Positions 11,434 to 24,703 are shown, counted from the stretch's first letter. The stretch is DNA of 64,000 bases from Varroa destructor (GCF_002443255.2 NW_019211457.1:41267126-41331125); one strand, 5' to 3'. Program-made: numbers and translations. Notes: generated by a model from the letters alone, not told the origin.

Positions 11434-14400
11434 TTCCGATGGCCTGGAGCCACTTTATTCGCAGTATTTGTCTCTCATTTTATAACACTTTACATATGAA
11501 ATTAGTTTTTAGCCAACGGAACCATTAAGCTTGAAGCTCTGCTTTCGTGAAAAGACTCCTAGACTGCATCGATGACTTTCGTCCTTGACCTTGGGGCCCG
11601 GATATCTTGCTATCTTTTCGCTACCTTTCAACACTTCGATCTACGTACTTACAGTTTTAGTGCTATTCACGTACTGTACTTTCATTTAAGGCCTCTTCGT
11701 CTAATGTCTTCACCAATCAACAAGAAATTTCCGCAGGACTACAACCTTCGAAACGCAATGCATTGGCCATTGGGCGTTGATTTTCGAGGCTATCGGGCTA
11801 GAAAATTTCTAACATAATTTCTCAACTTACTTTTCGGTTTTCACTTACAAGTTTTTAGAAAATTGGAATATTTATTAGCGAAATTCCGTAATTTAGAAGT
11901 TTGAAATTAACTTATTTTCTAAACTAAAGTTTCGATGGATTCACTTGTAACAGCCTAATGGCTAAAGATCGAAGAAAGACACCACGCACTTGCAACGTCT
12001 TATTTTATATATGCGCACTTGCATTAGTTACGTTACAAATAGGCCAACATAAACGGCGCGCATAAAACGAACATTCTGCTTCGCTATATTTGTATCTGTT
12101 TTATCAATAAAAAACTATCTACATTCTAACATTTGCATGAGACCCATTTGAACGTCATGCTAGATATAGGCAAACCCCGTATTGCATCCTTGCATATCAT
12201 AATACAAAGCAACATGGTGAAAGGCTCGTTTGGACCTGCCTGGTTTCCTTATCGTATGAGTCTTACAAAAAAATGTATAACGCAAACCCGCGTGTTCGTG
12301 CAGATTAACTGATTGTTCGTACTCGTGTACCAAATATGTAGTGCTCTCTTTAGGCCTATGAGCTCAGAATACAAAGAAACAAAAACTGGCAATAGAAATC
12401 AACACCATATACGAAACTGGTTCGTGTTGGTGTTCGCCTCTGTCAGTAATTTGTGTAAATGCTAAAAAATTTGACCAGATACCATAAGTTTTTAGATGTC
12501 TGCTACCAAATAAACAATCAAAAATAGTTTTTGCCCTTTCTCGACTGTAGCTCAGCTTTACTCTTCGATATATTGAATGCTTTTGAGTATCAAACAACAT
12601 GGATAATGCCTATGTTATTCGACTGGAACAATAATGTGTCGGATATATCGTCGAATGATTAGTCTTCATCAAATTCATGTTTTACGATGTTGGTAAACGG
12701 TATTTTCTATGCAATAATGCAAACGTGAAATACCGCTGTAGGCCACACTACAATCAAAATAATGAGTATAACAATAGTTATAGCAGTTATTGATCGCATA
12801 AAAACCTATCTTATTTCTGCTGATGTTCTGAAAATCGGGTCATGTCATTCAATCACTCAACGTTTCTTTGCTTTTTCAACCATTTTTTCGTATAGATTGC
12901 AATATTAGTCAGATCTATGTATGACCAAGCACTAGCTCATAAGCTAACGAATCAGTTCCCAGAAGTATCACAGCGACCTGAATAAATATCTGACGTATTG
13001 CTGTCAGACATAGCTAAAATATTAGCGAAAACCAACGTCAGGTAGCTCTATGGTGTACCTCCTGTTAGATATGACTCATAATGAGCGTCAACTTCTTCAG
13101 GCTCTTCGTTATGCCCCTGTTGATTATTGTGTAGAACCGCAAAATATAGATGTTACTCTGTCATGAAACTTTTATACTGTCCCTAAGCAGCATGGTTTTT
13201 AGCCACAAAAATGCACTAGCGTATTTATCATAAGCGATAGTATTATAAATGTATCGGTAAATCTATATAATTTCAAAAAACGTTTATACGTGTAGAGTTA
13301 CCATCTATAAAGTATTTTTTCCTTCTAGACAAGTCAGTTGTTCCATGGACCTTCAGTAGTTTGCGTGTGTGCGCTCCACATCACTTATAATAGATGAGGT
13401 CTTTCTGCGCGACCAACAATCGATGAAACGAACTTGATATGCGCAGACATATAAAAGTAATAATAACAATACAGCGGATTTTGTGCACTGAATATGCTGG
13501 TCAGCTCGTGCAACTGTACTGTAACGTTGAATCACTAATTATGGCCATAATCGTGTATAAAATCAGTGTTTTGGCAACATAACATTGATCCCAGTTGCTA
13601 TGTACAGAAGCCTGCTGATTTAGCTCCCAGCGATTTTCCGGTAGTTGTCAGAAGCAGCTTTAAAGCAACCTTGAACCTGGTCCATGTTACTTTAGCTGGT
13701 TGATGCCGTTACGCTGAACAAGTTTAGACAGTCAGAGGCAGAACAAACAAAAGATATACATGTGTTTTATTATGAAATAGGCTTTATGCGGCGATCGATG
13801 GCCTGGCAGAACATACAAAGCCTAAACCACTAATTTTTTTTATATAAATGACATATGATTTAACGTGTTAACAATAAAAATAAGCCGACATCACTGTATA
13901 TACATGGGCATAGCAATCTTTCCTCCAGATAGAATTGAGTTTCCAAGCGAATTTTAAGCCATATCCCACTACGCGCCGATGAATTTTGCTCGCTTAGCGA
14001 ACTTAAAATTTTGTGTTTAACAGGCAATTTCGATTGTGCTACCAGTGCAAATCAATAACGGACATGGTACTTTTAAGCAGGTTGTTAATTCACATATTTA
14101 GGTGTGTTGGGCTTATACTGATAGTTTACTTATGAGTTGTTTATTCAAAAGTGCATTTTGATCAATTAGCATACGCAACCGTTCTTCAGGCACAGTTGGC
14201 CTGAAATTGTGTCTCTTTGTCATATACCGGTAGATAGGCTTTAGCGGTAGCAATAGCTGCAATGGCAGCGGTAACACAGTGCCGTGAACTAACCTCACGA
14301 AGCTGGAGAAAATGCTTAGCCAATAGTGAATTGGCAGAACAATTCTTCCACAGCCGTAGGCAACGCCAGCTACTGCTGTTTTTTTTTGTTAAATGTGCAT

Positions 14401-14852
14401 GAAAGCGGGGGTATAAGAGGGGCGACAAAATCAATGAAACTAATCTAGAAATACTGGCTAACCATCCTTGAAAAACCAAAAGATTCGTTCCATGCAATGT
14501 CTCCATTGTTCCGTTTGTTTCGGTTGTCTTTGATTCTATTACTTTTTAATCAAACTAATGCAAAATAGTGATAATAAGTTACGCAGTATTATGTGAATCA
14601 TATTGAGAGGAAATAAAGAAGTCTATTTTTTAGCCTATGGTGCGGGATTCATACTTTGACCTTAGACCTTTTTGCCGCATACTAGGCAAGGTACGTAACT
14701 TAATAGTATATTGAAATTTCGATATTATATTGATAAATTAAAATTCGACAGCTAGAGAACAAAAAACTTGAAGGCACGTAACCTCGACTAGCCGCTAGCG
14801 AGGATTACATCCAAGCAAAGACAGTATTTTAATACACGTACTTCCATATATA
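11434..14852. other. No supportable gene
   Basis: Mostly AT-rich. The first 350 bases may contain more of the decayed element's N-terminal part, but I could not align it. A 106-codon minus-strand frame at 14186-14506 begins at an ATG in a fair start context, but has no splice partner and no recognised family. It is of a length expected by chance. Confidence 0.35.
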
Positions 14853-14952
14853 NNNNNNNNNNNNNNNNNNNNNNNNNNNNNNNNNNNNNNNNNNNNNNNN
14901 NNNNNNNNNNNNNNNNNNNNNNNNNNNNNNNNNNNNNNNNNNNNNNNNNNNN
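14853..14952. other. Assembly gap (100 N)
   Basis: Exactly 100 undetermined bases, the usual placeholder for a gap of unknown size. Both edges are TA/GTATA microsatellite, so the assembly probably broke on a simple repeat. The true length and order across it are unknown. Confidence 0.99.
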
Positions 14953-15172
14953 TGTATATATATATATGTATATATATATACACATTGTTTACGTGTCAAA
15001 TAGTGTGTTTTGATCGTGTATATATGCGCTGCTGTGCTATTACAGTTGTTGATGTATACTAAAGGGCACACACATATACGTCTGCACAAATGAACATCTG
15101 CTACGTGTTAACCCGAGATGGCCTACTACAAAAAAAAAGTCAGATAAACCAATCCAATTGTTGTGAATTTAC

Positions 15173-15236
15173 CATTCGAGGCTGTACTTGATGAGAACCC
15201 CGTGGACTCCAGTCCTGTCGCCGCGGAATCATCCAT
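15173..15236 (-). CDS. Candidate first coding exon of an unknown gene
   Basis: In a GC-rich stretch, a minus-strand ATG at 15236 sits in an optimal Kozak context (gccATGG). It starts 21 codons (MDDSAATGLESTGFSSSTAS, then Asn) ending at a GTAAAT donor (intron from 15172 downward), leaving phase 1. The acidic, Ser/Thr/Gly-rich start is typical of many regulatory proteins but identifies none. Later exons would lie to the left, across the gap, behind large introns; I could not connect any. It may share a promoter with something on the plus strand. Confidence is low because only one exon is seen. Confidence 0.35.
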
Positions 15237-16594
15237 GGCGGAGCCCGCCTCTCCCAGGTGGGGCCAGCACGACACAAAGCAAACAGCGCGTTCTAACCTT
15301 TGCGAGCACTTTTCTTTCAGGCTACCCACAAAACCGAAATTTTGCTGTTCGTTCAATTAGATAGAAAACTGGCTTAGTACACAAGCACAAATAGACACAT
15401 ACACAGAGGCCGTATATTGTCTAAGGCACGGGCAGCAGCAAATGGTAGTTCGTTTAACAGTATCCGTAAGTTGTTATCGTTGAATCAAGAAGCGACATTC
15501 GTGCGTTCGTTTGCACTCACACATTCGATGTTACACAACGGCCACCGGCAACGGCGTCAGCTAGCGACTTCATCAGCATTAACAACTTCATCAGTAACAA
15601 CAATAGCATCTGAGACAACCGAAACCGAAGCCGCGAGAGTTACACTGAGACAAAGACGAAAACAAGGCGCAAGGAGCTAGCTAATTACGGCGGCAGCTTA
15701 AATTTTCACCACGAGAGATAAAAAGCACTTTTATTGAGTTTGAATAGCAGCGGCAACGGCAGAAAGAGTAACAGCAACTCTCTAGAGCTGCCATCAAAGG
15801 CAGACCATCGCCATTAGAAAGCGTCAGCAACAGGCGATGGACGGGCAAGCCTACGCTGCAGTCCTTCGTTGTGTCGTTGTGCTGTTACGCTGATTAGTGC
15901 CACCGTCGTCGCCAACTGTTGAGTTGTACGGCCGTTTTGGCAATCATTGAGTTAGTTCGGTCTGACCAACATAGCAACGGGAGTGGTACCGACGCTGAAC
16001 CGACCCCTAATCGGATACCCGGTCATGTTCCGGAAATGCCGAGTCTGCTGTTGCTCACGTACATGGAGCAGGCACGGCCGGCAGCAACGGCAGGGGGCGG
16101 CAACACCTAACTGCCACTACCAACTAGATAATCACTGAGACCACTCGTTATCCCACTGGTTTAGCAGTACGCAGTATGACGATTCTTTCAGTGAACTCAC
16201 GCACGAAAGTAAGTTCGTTTACCCAGTTCAGCTAGTTAGATAAATAGCTAGCTGACCGACGAACCGATGTCAATGTGCAAACTAACGACAAAAATCGGTT
16301 GAGCAGCTCTGTTGAATCTTCTCATAAAGGTAACCGGTAGCGTTCGTCGGTATCCGTTGTTGATTGATAGGTATTCGCGCGGGCACTGCACACACTTCAG
16401 TTCAACACGAACAGTAGAAACAACGGCATCAATCCAGCAAATCGCTGAATTAAAGACGGCTAGTCTACAGTAAGGAGCGCGCCGGATGTCGTTTCAACCG
16501 CCGGCGCCGCTTAATGAATTTGCTCACACCGACTTCCCGACCAACGAACAGTTCGCTCGTTCAGCGTCGCTCCAATAGCGATTTTTCTATGTGT

Positions 16595-16601
16595 ACACAC
16601 A

Positions 16602-16632
<31 letters not shown>
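16595..16632. repeat. (AC)n microsatellite
   Basis: About 19 AC dinucleotides, interrupted once by AT, within the GC-rich island. Confidence 0.95.
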
Positions 16633-16737
16633 CCATAGACACAAAGAGACAGACTTCTCTCTATTCTAGCTGTTAAAACAGCAACGAACGTTGGAATTCA
16701 AACAAATGTAAACATGGCCGTTGTTGGCGCGTAGCGC

Positions 16738-16749
16738 TAGATGGCGCTG
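16738..16749 (+). promoter_or_regulatory. TAGATGGCGCTG element, CTCF-like core
   Basis: The sequence tagatggcgctg lies inside a longer run of short GCGC-containing repeats. It resembles the AG-x-x-GGCGC core bound by arthropod CTCF-type insulator proteins. A related copy with one change lies on the minus strand near 44158. The binding role is inference. Confidence 0.25.
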
Positions 16750-16949
16750 TTGCGCATTAAGGCTGGCGCGAAATTTGAATGCCACTGGGTGGGGCTCCAT
16801 AAGAGAGAGAAAAAAGGGATGCAAAGATGACGAGAACTCACGCGATGGGCAACGCGTGACGTCGCACTACTCGACCAAGTGGCGGGTGAAACGACTCAGC
16901 AAAACGGTCTGTGGTGGAGTATAAACGCGTTAAACCAATAGATACAATA

Positions 16950-18522
16950 AATGCTTGGATAGAAATTGAAATTTCTCAATGACGAAAATGAAAGGTTTCT
17001 ATGTGCAGCAACAAGCGCAACAGTTAAATCTAAGCATCCACGATGCCATTCATTTGTCAAGAGCTTATGCATGATTTTGTCATAAAGTAAACATCTCAGC
17101 TTTCTACAATTACTTGCTTGAAAAAAACTCGAATAAACAATGAAAGTTTAATTCAGTAAAGTACACTGGAGAAGATTCTTTACAGGTAATACCTTTTAAT
17201 AAAGTCCTCTCTACAGAGTTGACATTTGAAAGAAGTGTGTAGATGCCAAAGATAATACGGTCGAAGTGCTGCTCACTGCCACAGTAAAACCTTGGTTAAG
17301 TTATAACAAGTTATTATTATTATCGAATTATAATTTTTTCATCTTTGTTTCTTCAGTTTGTTTTTTTTTCATTCATTCCTCTCTGTACAGTTGAAATCCT
17401 GTCGGTCCTCAAACATTTATTATTTTATAAATTTTTTAAATATTTTTCGCCGTTTCTGTTTTCGAATGATTTCTGCGGCTGTCGATGATCTTGGTAATTT
17501 TTCACTGATATTTAAGAAATTCCAGTCTAAAACAGATGTTCAATTTAACAATAACAGCACTTCTCACCAATGTCCATCAATGCTCATGTTTCTCCTATTC
17601 TGTTAACACGATGTTACGAATGTTTAAAAGCTTTTCTGATTAGATAACGATAAGATATGAGAATTCAGTTACCAAATACGATTTGTTTTTTTTCTTCTGT
17701 AACACCTTCTCTATTTTGGGCATCAGTTTGACTATATTCATCAGGATAGGGTAAGTAGACGTTAAAAAAATAGTACTGAAGATATAACTGTTCACTCCAA
17801 TAGAAATGCATTTTCTTTCAGTCGTGGAAGTATTTTATTTAAACGGATCATTTAAAAATGTAGAAACCGACGAATGCGATTAATAAAATGAAGAAATTTC
17901 GTGGTTTTTTGCTTAACGCAGCAGCATGAAAGCTATTGCGCATGCAAGCCAGTCCGTCAAATCAATTCTGCGCATTTTGAAACGAGATTTTATTGCGAAA
18001 ACTGCTTTCTCTGTATGAATTGTAATTTTGAGCGTCCATATAATAAAAAAAATAGGCCGTCGATTTTATCCAGTGTGCAGAACTCCTACTTCGCTTCGCT
18101 ACATTAAGTCCGCATCTGTTTGGAATCGATGCCGTTTAGCGTTCCTTACTCAGAGGAAACACTATTCAAGTTAATTTGTCGGTTGACACGTTTACACGGT
18201 AACTTGAATATAATAATTTGATAGTCCAATTTAAAGAAATTCATTGATATCATTGTAGTGCTAGATCTAATGGTTCATAATAAAAGCGATATCCGAGCAA
18301 GGAAGCTAATACACTTATTCTTGTATATATACAAGGTCGTCTGCTCGAATTAGGAAAGCTTTAAGGGACTGTGTTTTATAATGAATATGCGTTCAACTGC
18401 TACTTCTGGTACCGGAGGAGTTTTTTTCTACAGGAAAGCGATGAACTCGTTGTAATGAATAACGGCGCGTTGTTTTCGAAATTTGAGCAAAAATCAATCG
18501 TTATTTAACTTTTTTTTTTGCG
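16950..18522. other. No supportable gene
   Basis: AT-rich sequence with T runs. The open frames on the plus strand (17358-17606, 17901-18107) have AT-driven composition and no splice support. Confidence 0.4.
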
Positions 18523-19712
18523 CTAGGCGAACTCCCGCCAAAGCTTGCCCTCTAAGGCGACGCCAAACTTGGCTGTGTTCAAAGTGCTGTTCTCCCCTGT
18601 ACCTATATAGGCAGTAGTGGTCTTTTGCACTAGACGCATAATCGTGAAGGTCACAATACATGACAGTTCATTTCTTGTCTGCAAATACCCAACTTCGTTT
18701 GCATGAAAAAGCATCTATGTCTAAAGAAGCAGTTCGATTGCTCGTTTCAATGTGATTATAGGTAAACAAAGTACTAAAACATTGGCGTTCAATACTCCTA
18801 TATGTACCAAATGCTTCCCAGCCCACGCGATCCGAAACAGAGACAGAGAAATATATGAAACATACAAGTGAAGTGTTCCAATATATAAAGGTGATCGGAA
18901 ACCGTATTACTCTGTTCCAAATCATTTCATTGACAACAGCGGACATGAATCGGATTAATGCGGGAGTTATCGGAATTTTTTACTATATTTAACTTGCGGT
19001 CGATATAATTAACACCTGATCACATAGCCTGGTGACTCACAGAAACAAATCTGTTACTTTGAAACAGCACGAGGCCAATCCCGGCCCCATTGTACAGTAT
19101 CTGCCACAATATATCCTGCTTAATCCATCTATGTATGTACGTACGTACGTTGTGTATAATTTGGCAATGCATAGAATTTTCAGTTGGCTGCGTCTGTAGT
19201 AACTGGGTTGGGGGTTTGGGAATACGTTCACCTAACTAATACTACTACTAATTACTGGTGTTGCTGTTTTACCACGAATATTACTTTGACATTAACGGTT
19301 TAGTCAATACGGAACCTTACTATGATAAAGCTTTTCGAATATGAAAAATTTATCCGTAATTAGAGTAGAAGCGGATTTGTGAAAGCGAAAAGCTATGATT
19401 GTTACCCTTATTTTAAGAAATAAGTAAATGTAAAACGACATGTAGTATTATAATTTGTTAATTCGGCTGAAGGGATCGGGTTCACCCTAGTGTTGAAAAC
19501 CTGACCAGACAGACTCGCTGGCATATGTTCAGGAGTACACCCGATAGGATGGGTTTGGAACTGGTCGTAGACACATGTTTTTGTGCTAGGATCGAAGTCC
19601 TTCAAGCAATGATTAACGGAAACTCGAACTCTGTATTTATTTGTAGCAGAATTAAACCCACTTTCAAAACTTACTGCTTTTAATGTGTCGTTCAATCGGT
19701 GGGCTGCCTTCA
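18523..19712 (-). CDS. Candidate secreted cystatin-like protein (two exons seen)
   Basis: Exon 19501-19712 follows a CTGTAG acceptor, reads KAAHRLNDTLKAVSFES then YRVRVSVNHC, and ends at a weak CAG/GTTTTC donor. Exon 18523-18678 follows a good TATTTGCAG acceptor, starts TRNELSCIVTFTIMRLVQ and ends at TAG (18523-18525). Phases agree (2 bases, 70 codons, then phase 0). Together they give about 121 residues, close to a mature type-2 cystatin. An N-terminal KAA...LN pattern, a Tyr-x-Val-x-Val strand before the first Cys, and four cysteines spaced 11, 12 and 19 apart recall that fold. The QxVxG inhibitory loop is not visible, the tail after the last Cys is too long for a classic cystatin, and no signal-peptide exon was found. 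If real, it may be a non-inhibitory or divergent relative. The second exon is short enough to be chance. Confidence 0.3.
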
Positions 19713-22062
19713 CTACAGGTTTCGCATAGAGTTATCTTTGCGTGTTCTGTATGTTTTGGGTTGTAGTATTAAATGTCTTCAGTTGTATAACAGTTCGCTT
19801 TAGAGGTCAATAACGGTATAGAAAAAGCAACACGCAGTTTGATACATCGGTCAATTCTGGAAGGGGGTTCTAATTCAGTGCTCGAATAGCACTGTGGTCG
19901 GTTTGCGCATTAAATTTATAGGTTTGAAGGGTTCAAAGGTCTAAGCGGCCGTTTCTCGCATATCTTTGTATTTAATTAGCGCTAAATTTTTAAATAAAAT
20001 CGCCATAAAATCAGCGAGTAATTAAACTGTTGAAAAAATGAGATAATTTTTCGAGAGGTAATAGCAAAGCCCTACTGATTTTTTTCATCAGCATCTCTTT
20101 GAAGAGGCGTCGTCAAAACAGATACGTGAGGCATTTCAACACGGCCCTACGTGGGGACGCCGCGCAAACGTTTGGCGGCAGGCCAATTCAAGGCATGGTT
20201 CGCGAATGCAAAATTGGTGTTGAAATAACGTTTCGAGTAAACGTTAGGACAGGTTAAGTCCGAGAAGGCTGGACAGCGATAGATTGTATAGCCGTTGATG
20301 AAACGTTAATTCATCAAAACTGCCCTAGACGTCCAAGGATACGTAGAATTCAACGGGGAAGTTAGCTATTTGGTCAATAATGTCTAACTTTAAATGAATA
20401 CATTTAATATTAGTAAAAAATAAAGTAAAACAAAAAAGGCGCGTGCCGCAATTCAAATCAGTTAATATACGTAATAGCATTGAATGAGCCGGGCATACTG
20501 TTACTCTTCGTCTTTATTATACATTCAACGTTCATTTCATAAGCTATCTAAAATTGTCAACTTTGCAGGTCTGTACATCCAGTTTAGGATCAAACTAACG
20601 AGCAATGGGGTGAAGACCGGGTTATGGAACAAAAAATTCGATAATTAACTATGCTTGGGGTCTTGATCGCTACATAACACCTTAGATAGTGGAAATCACT
20701 GGAAAAAAAAGAAGCATTTTTATACGACCACACGAATTTACTTAACCATCAAGTGTGAAAACAATGGCTCATCACTATCTTAAAACAACCTTACTACCAG
20801 TAAATCATTCATATAGAATTCGAAATTTTACAAAAAAAAAATCAGGTCTTGGGGGTGCAAAAGGGATCACTCCTGTAGCGATTATATCTCTCACATAGCG
20901 ACTCTTTGCTTCTAGTAATTGTCACGTATTTTATAAACATAATTTGTCCGATGCACACTCGTAAGTTAACATTTAAGCAAATTGAACGCTGTACATTATA
21001 ATATTAATTTTCAGTCGTTCTTTAACTTTGAAAAAAGTTCAATGCATAGGTGTGTCGTCAGCTTTGGCAATACAGTGATATAATTCTTTCAGAGCAGCAA
21101 CTGGAAGTGTTTCGAACTGTCAGATAAGATGGTTGATTACATCGGTAGCACCTTTCAAAGCAAACGACAGACAACAATTTTTTTTTAATAAACAATATTT
21201 TTTTGAAAAAATAATGAATAATAATTATACTACACGCACAGTTGGTGCTGCGAACATTACCGCTGAATCTACTGATGCGAAATACCAGCAGGACGCTGAG
21301 TTTTATCATAGACAATTTGCCTTGTTGAACAGAACAGCCAATTTGCACTTAGATATAGCCATACATACAAAGCGGGAGAACGTTTCTGCCATTTTTAGTT
21401 TAACGGTCTATTGTCTATTTTTTAAAATCTGTAAACTTCTTATCTAAACCCTAAAACAAGATTTAATGTGGCAGCTTCTTTAAATATCAGGTATAATCTG
21501 TCTTTATGGGATCTAAATCGCGGATCAGCACCTGTCTCAAAAGAAACACGCCATTATTTAATATCGCTAACGATACGAAATGAGATATTTAATAATACAC
21601 GTGATGAGTGTTTATAAAACTTGTGTTTGTTGTGGTTCAAATACAAATCACCGGTATACAGCAAACTGTACGTTTTAGTGATCGATAACTCGCCCGGACA
21701 AAGCAATGCAAAGCGTAATGAATTTCCTATCATCAAATAAACGACAAACACATTTCACATATTTGACAGACACTTCTAATTGATCTTGGAGTGGTAGCAT
21801 TATCATGTAATTACTTGAGTTATTTATCTATAAGGACGACATCAGTAATTAACCTGTAAAAATTTACTGAACCATCTAGTTTATTGACACCATTTTGTTG
21901 TCCTCTGAATCACAGCCTTCTTCGATAAGCTTCTTCTGCTCGAATCTATTTCGTCTGTTGGTTACTTGTTTATGTACATCTAGTTGCTTTTGGGCTGACT
22001 ACTCGTGGCAAACGTATACCTTTCGTTATATTGGTATCATTAGAAAAGTGCATAGGTTTCAG
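19713..22062. other. No supportable gene
   Basis: AT-rich DNA. A stretch near 20080-20280 is somewhat GC-richer and may be an old repeat, but no motif identifies it. Open frames at 21058-21447 lie on both strands over the same bases and look like chance. Confidence 0.4.
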
Positions 22063-22068
22063 TTTATT
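22063..22068 (-). terminator. Poly(A) signal AATAAA of the 22-24.6 kb gene
   Basis: Canonical AATAAA on the minus strand, 24 bases after the stop codon at 22092-22094. Confidence 0.7.
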
Positions 22069-22091
22069 GCAAATTGATCACAGATGGGTGA

Positions 22092-24613
22092 TTAGGCAAC
22101 CACTGCTCTCTCTTTTCCTCCCTGTGCGAAAGAGCTCTGGGATCCCTGAGAAGCATAGGCCTGCTGATTAGCACCCACTGCGTTTCCCGTGCTACTCTCG
22201 GATCCAAAAGACTCTTTAGATCCGAAGCTCTCTTTGTTTCCGAAAGTTTTTGTGGAAGATCCTCCATGATTATAACCGAAGACAGATTTACCTTTGGCGG
22301 CCCCGGCGGTTTGTTGTCCTTGAGTGAACCTGTAACAAGCGGAGCGAACGGAAACGGCCTATAGAAGCGGTCTAATTTCGAATGTATCTAACTGGATAGA
22401 TGCAAGTACAATCATCGATGTTACTTACCCCTCCTTGTGAGACGCTCCTCCAACGAATCCAACAGGCCCAACTCCATTAACGGGTACCACACCTCCTACT
22501 AGGCCAACTTCACCTGCGCCAATATTGCCCTCAATGGGAGCACCGGCTCCAATGGGACCTGCACCTCTGATGGGGCTAATTGGTCCTACAGGGGCTACAC
22601 CTCCAACCCCAGCCAGTCCACCAATGGGAATGCCTCCACCGATTCCACCGCCGCTCACAATCGGGCCGCTCTCGACGTACGAGCCGCTTACACCATCTGT
22701 TCCAATCGGACCGCCAATGACTCCTCCGAGAGGAGCGCCGATTGGTCCACCAACAGGTGTGAACCCTCCGACAGGGGCAACAATCGGGCCAGCACCTTCA
22801 CCGACTGGTCTAACCACTGAGCCTCCTACGGGCACAACACCGTTGACCCCGCCGATCGCTCCGGTGCCACCAGAGCTGCTTGCAATTTGAGAACCTGCAG
22901 CGTGGCCGCCCTTGGTAAAGCCAGAAGCATGGCTCGAATGTGCTGCACCGACGGCGTGGGCGGCAGAAGCCTCCTTGCCGAACGATTCTTTGTTGCCCCA
23001 GGTTTCCTTGTTGCCGAAGCCAGAGCTAGATGAATGTCCATTGTTGTAGCTGTACGCGCCCTGCCCGGCGAACTGTTCGGTGGCGCCTCCACTTTGCTTG
23101 AAGCCCTGGCTACTAGACGCACCTCCGTAGCTACCTCCGTAGCTACCCCCGTAGCCAATGCCTCCGAGGACAATTGGGGCTCCAGGTATGCCACTGGCTC
23201 CATATCCACTGACGCCGCTAGCTCCGTACCCACCGATGCCGCTAGCTCCGTACCCACCGGTGCCGCTAGCGCCGTACCCACCGATGCCGCTAGCTCCGTA
23301 CCCGCCGACGCCGCTAGCTCCGTACCCACCTAAGCCGTTAGCTCCATAGCCACCACCACCCGTCTGGTAGCCCTGTTGACCAGTTTGGAAGCCTTGAGCG
23401 CTTCCGCCCTTGTTGAACGCTCCGGCCTGATTGTTGAAGCCCGATCCCTGGCTATGCGAATTCGTGTTAGAGAATCCGAACGATTCCTTGCTGCCGAAGC
23501 TTTCTTTGTTACCAAATTGCTTGACTCCCGAGGCTCCGTGATCGTATTGGTAGGCATTCTGGCCCTGTTGTTTAGCTGACTGCAATAGGCCAGTAGCAGT
23601 TTTCTTTAGTTAGCTATGAAAAATTCGATTGAATATTAAAATGCCGTCGTCTGAAAGTACATTTTATTTTGGGGATCGATATTTCGTCTGTTCTGTCTAA
23701 AGGCTCACGTGATTTGGCCATAATAGATAAACTTATACTAGACAAAATGGCGTCGTTTTATCGTGTCACTCTTACTCACTTCTTCAGCTCCCTGGTTGAA
23801 GTGTTGTGAAGCAAATTGTTCGTACGTTGGAAACGTGCCAAACCCCCCCCCAAAACCGGTGGGGAAAATGCTTCGCTCCTCGACGCCGGTTTTATGGCTA
23901 TCGGTTTGTTTGTCGTCAGTCATCATATCAGTTTTTTTATCTCCAGCTGGGACGGCCGCAGCCATACCCAGAATCAGCGTTAATAGTACGAACTAAAATG
24001 TACAGCAAAAACAAACATTTAGTTATGTTTTTCGATTAAAATTACTACGTTAATTACTAACAAATGTATGCTTATTTATCAAGATGTAATTATTATTACT
24101 AAGATACAGTTTATTAACAAATTTGCAAGTTGAAGACAGCCTCGACTTGGGTCTGCTGTAACAGATAGGCGACTATTGTTTACCAAAATAGCAGTATCAA
24201 CTATATCTCGAACTGTAACAGAGTGCAAAAGTCACTAGGTAAAATGAAAATCTATGTCATATTCATGCGCGTTCAGTTCTGAATTGGAAATTCCAAACTG
24301 TTTAATTTGGAACGATTCTTGCGGTCATATCGGCAGGAATCACCCAGTCAGTATGCTAGGATCTGCGCATTGTCGGCTGTGCTATCAATTTAACGTAAAT
24401 TTTGAAACTTGTAAGTTCTTCCAAGCACATCAGCTACATTTTTACACATGGCCTCTACTTACACTCGGAACGCATTGTCGAGAAACGTACGCATCCTCTG
24501 GTAGGTTAAATATACTGCTTCACCCTTATCATCTGGTTTCGCCTATTTTAAAAATTGCAACTGGGTCTAGTACTGCATAATTTCGACGAACTTTCTAGCC
24601 TCACCTTTTTCAT
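22092..24613 (-). CDS. Secreted glycine-rich protein 1 (KESFG/GYGASG repeats)
   Basis: Four exons join in phase: 24605-24613 (ATG AAA AAG, then GTGAGG), 23780-23992, 22429-23579 and 22092-22329, giving 536 residues. Exon 1 plus exon 2 encode the signal peptide MKKFVLLTLILGMAAAVPA, cut by the first intron after codon 3. A charged pro-region follows, ending in GVEERSIF, and then glycine-rich sequence. The body has three copies of a module (a Tyr/His/Gly-rich lead, then FGNKESFGSKESFG or a variant), seven GYGASG-type repeats coded by a 24-bp minisatellite, and a long Pro/Val/Ile/Gly region. A TATA box (24704-24709) and poly(A) signal bracket it. A first intron inside the signal peptide is typical of arthropod cuticle genes. 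Function is inferred: cuticle, secreted fibre or silk-like matrix. Plus-strand frames over the same bases are shadows of the repeats. Confidence 0.85.
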
Positions 24614-24703
24614 GCTGATGATAATATTATTGTAGTTTTGTTCTTATCGCAGCTGCGTTGTTAATCCTCGGGGAGATTTGAAAGTTCGTTTGGGGCCTGC
24701 CTT

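Larger units (their letters stand above)
15237..16950. promoter_or_regulatory. GC-rich island, probable promoter and 5' UTR
   Basis: About 1.7 kb markedly richer in G and C than its flanks, rich in CAG/CAA/ACG-type triplets and without a long conserved-looking frame. It holds a CA microsatellite and a TAGATGGCGCT element. Frames open here on both strands (for example plus 15417-15680) have the biased composition of untranslated leader rather than a protein. A 30-codon plus-strand frame starts at 16486 and could be an upstream ORF. Most likely this is the promoter and long 5' leader of the gene starting at 15236, possibly bidirectional. Confidence 0.4.

Noticed and set aside
14186..14506. 106-codon minus-strand frame with a fair start context
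   Set aside because: Frames of about 100 codons are expected several times by chance in 64 kb; no further support.
22525..23579. Proline- and alanine-rich open frames on the plus strand
   Set aside because: They are antisense shadows of the glycine-rich repeats of gene 1; the minus-strand frame has splice sites, signal peptide and promoter.
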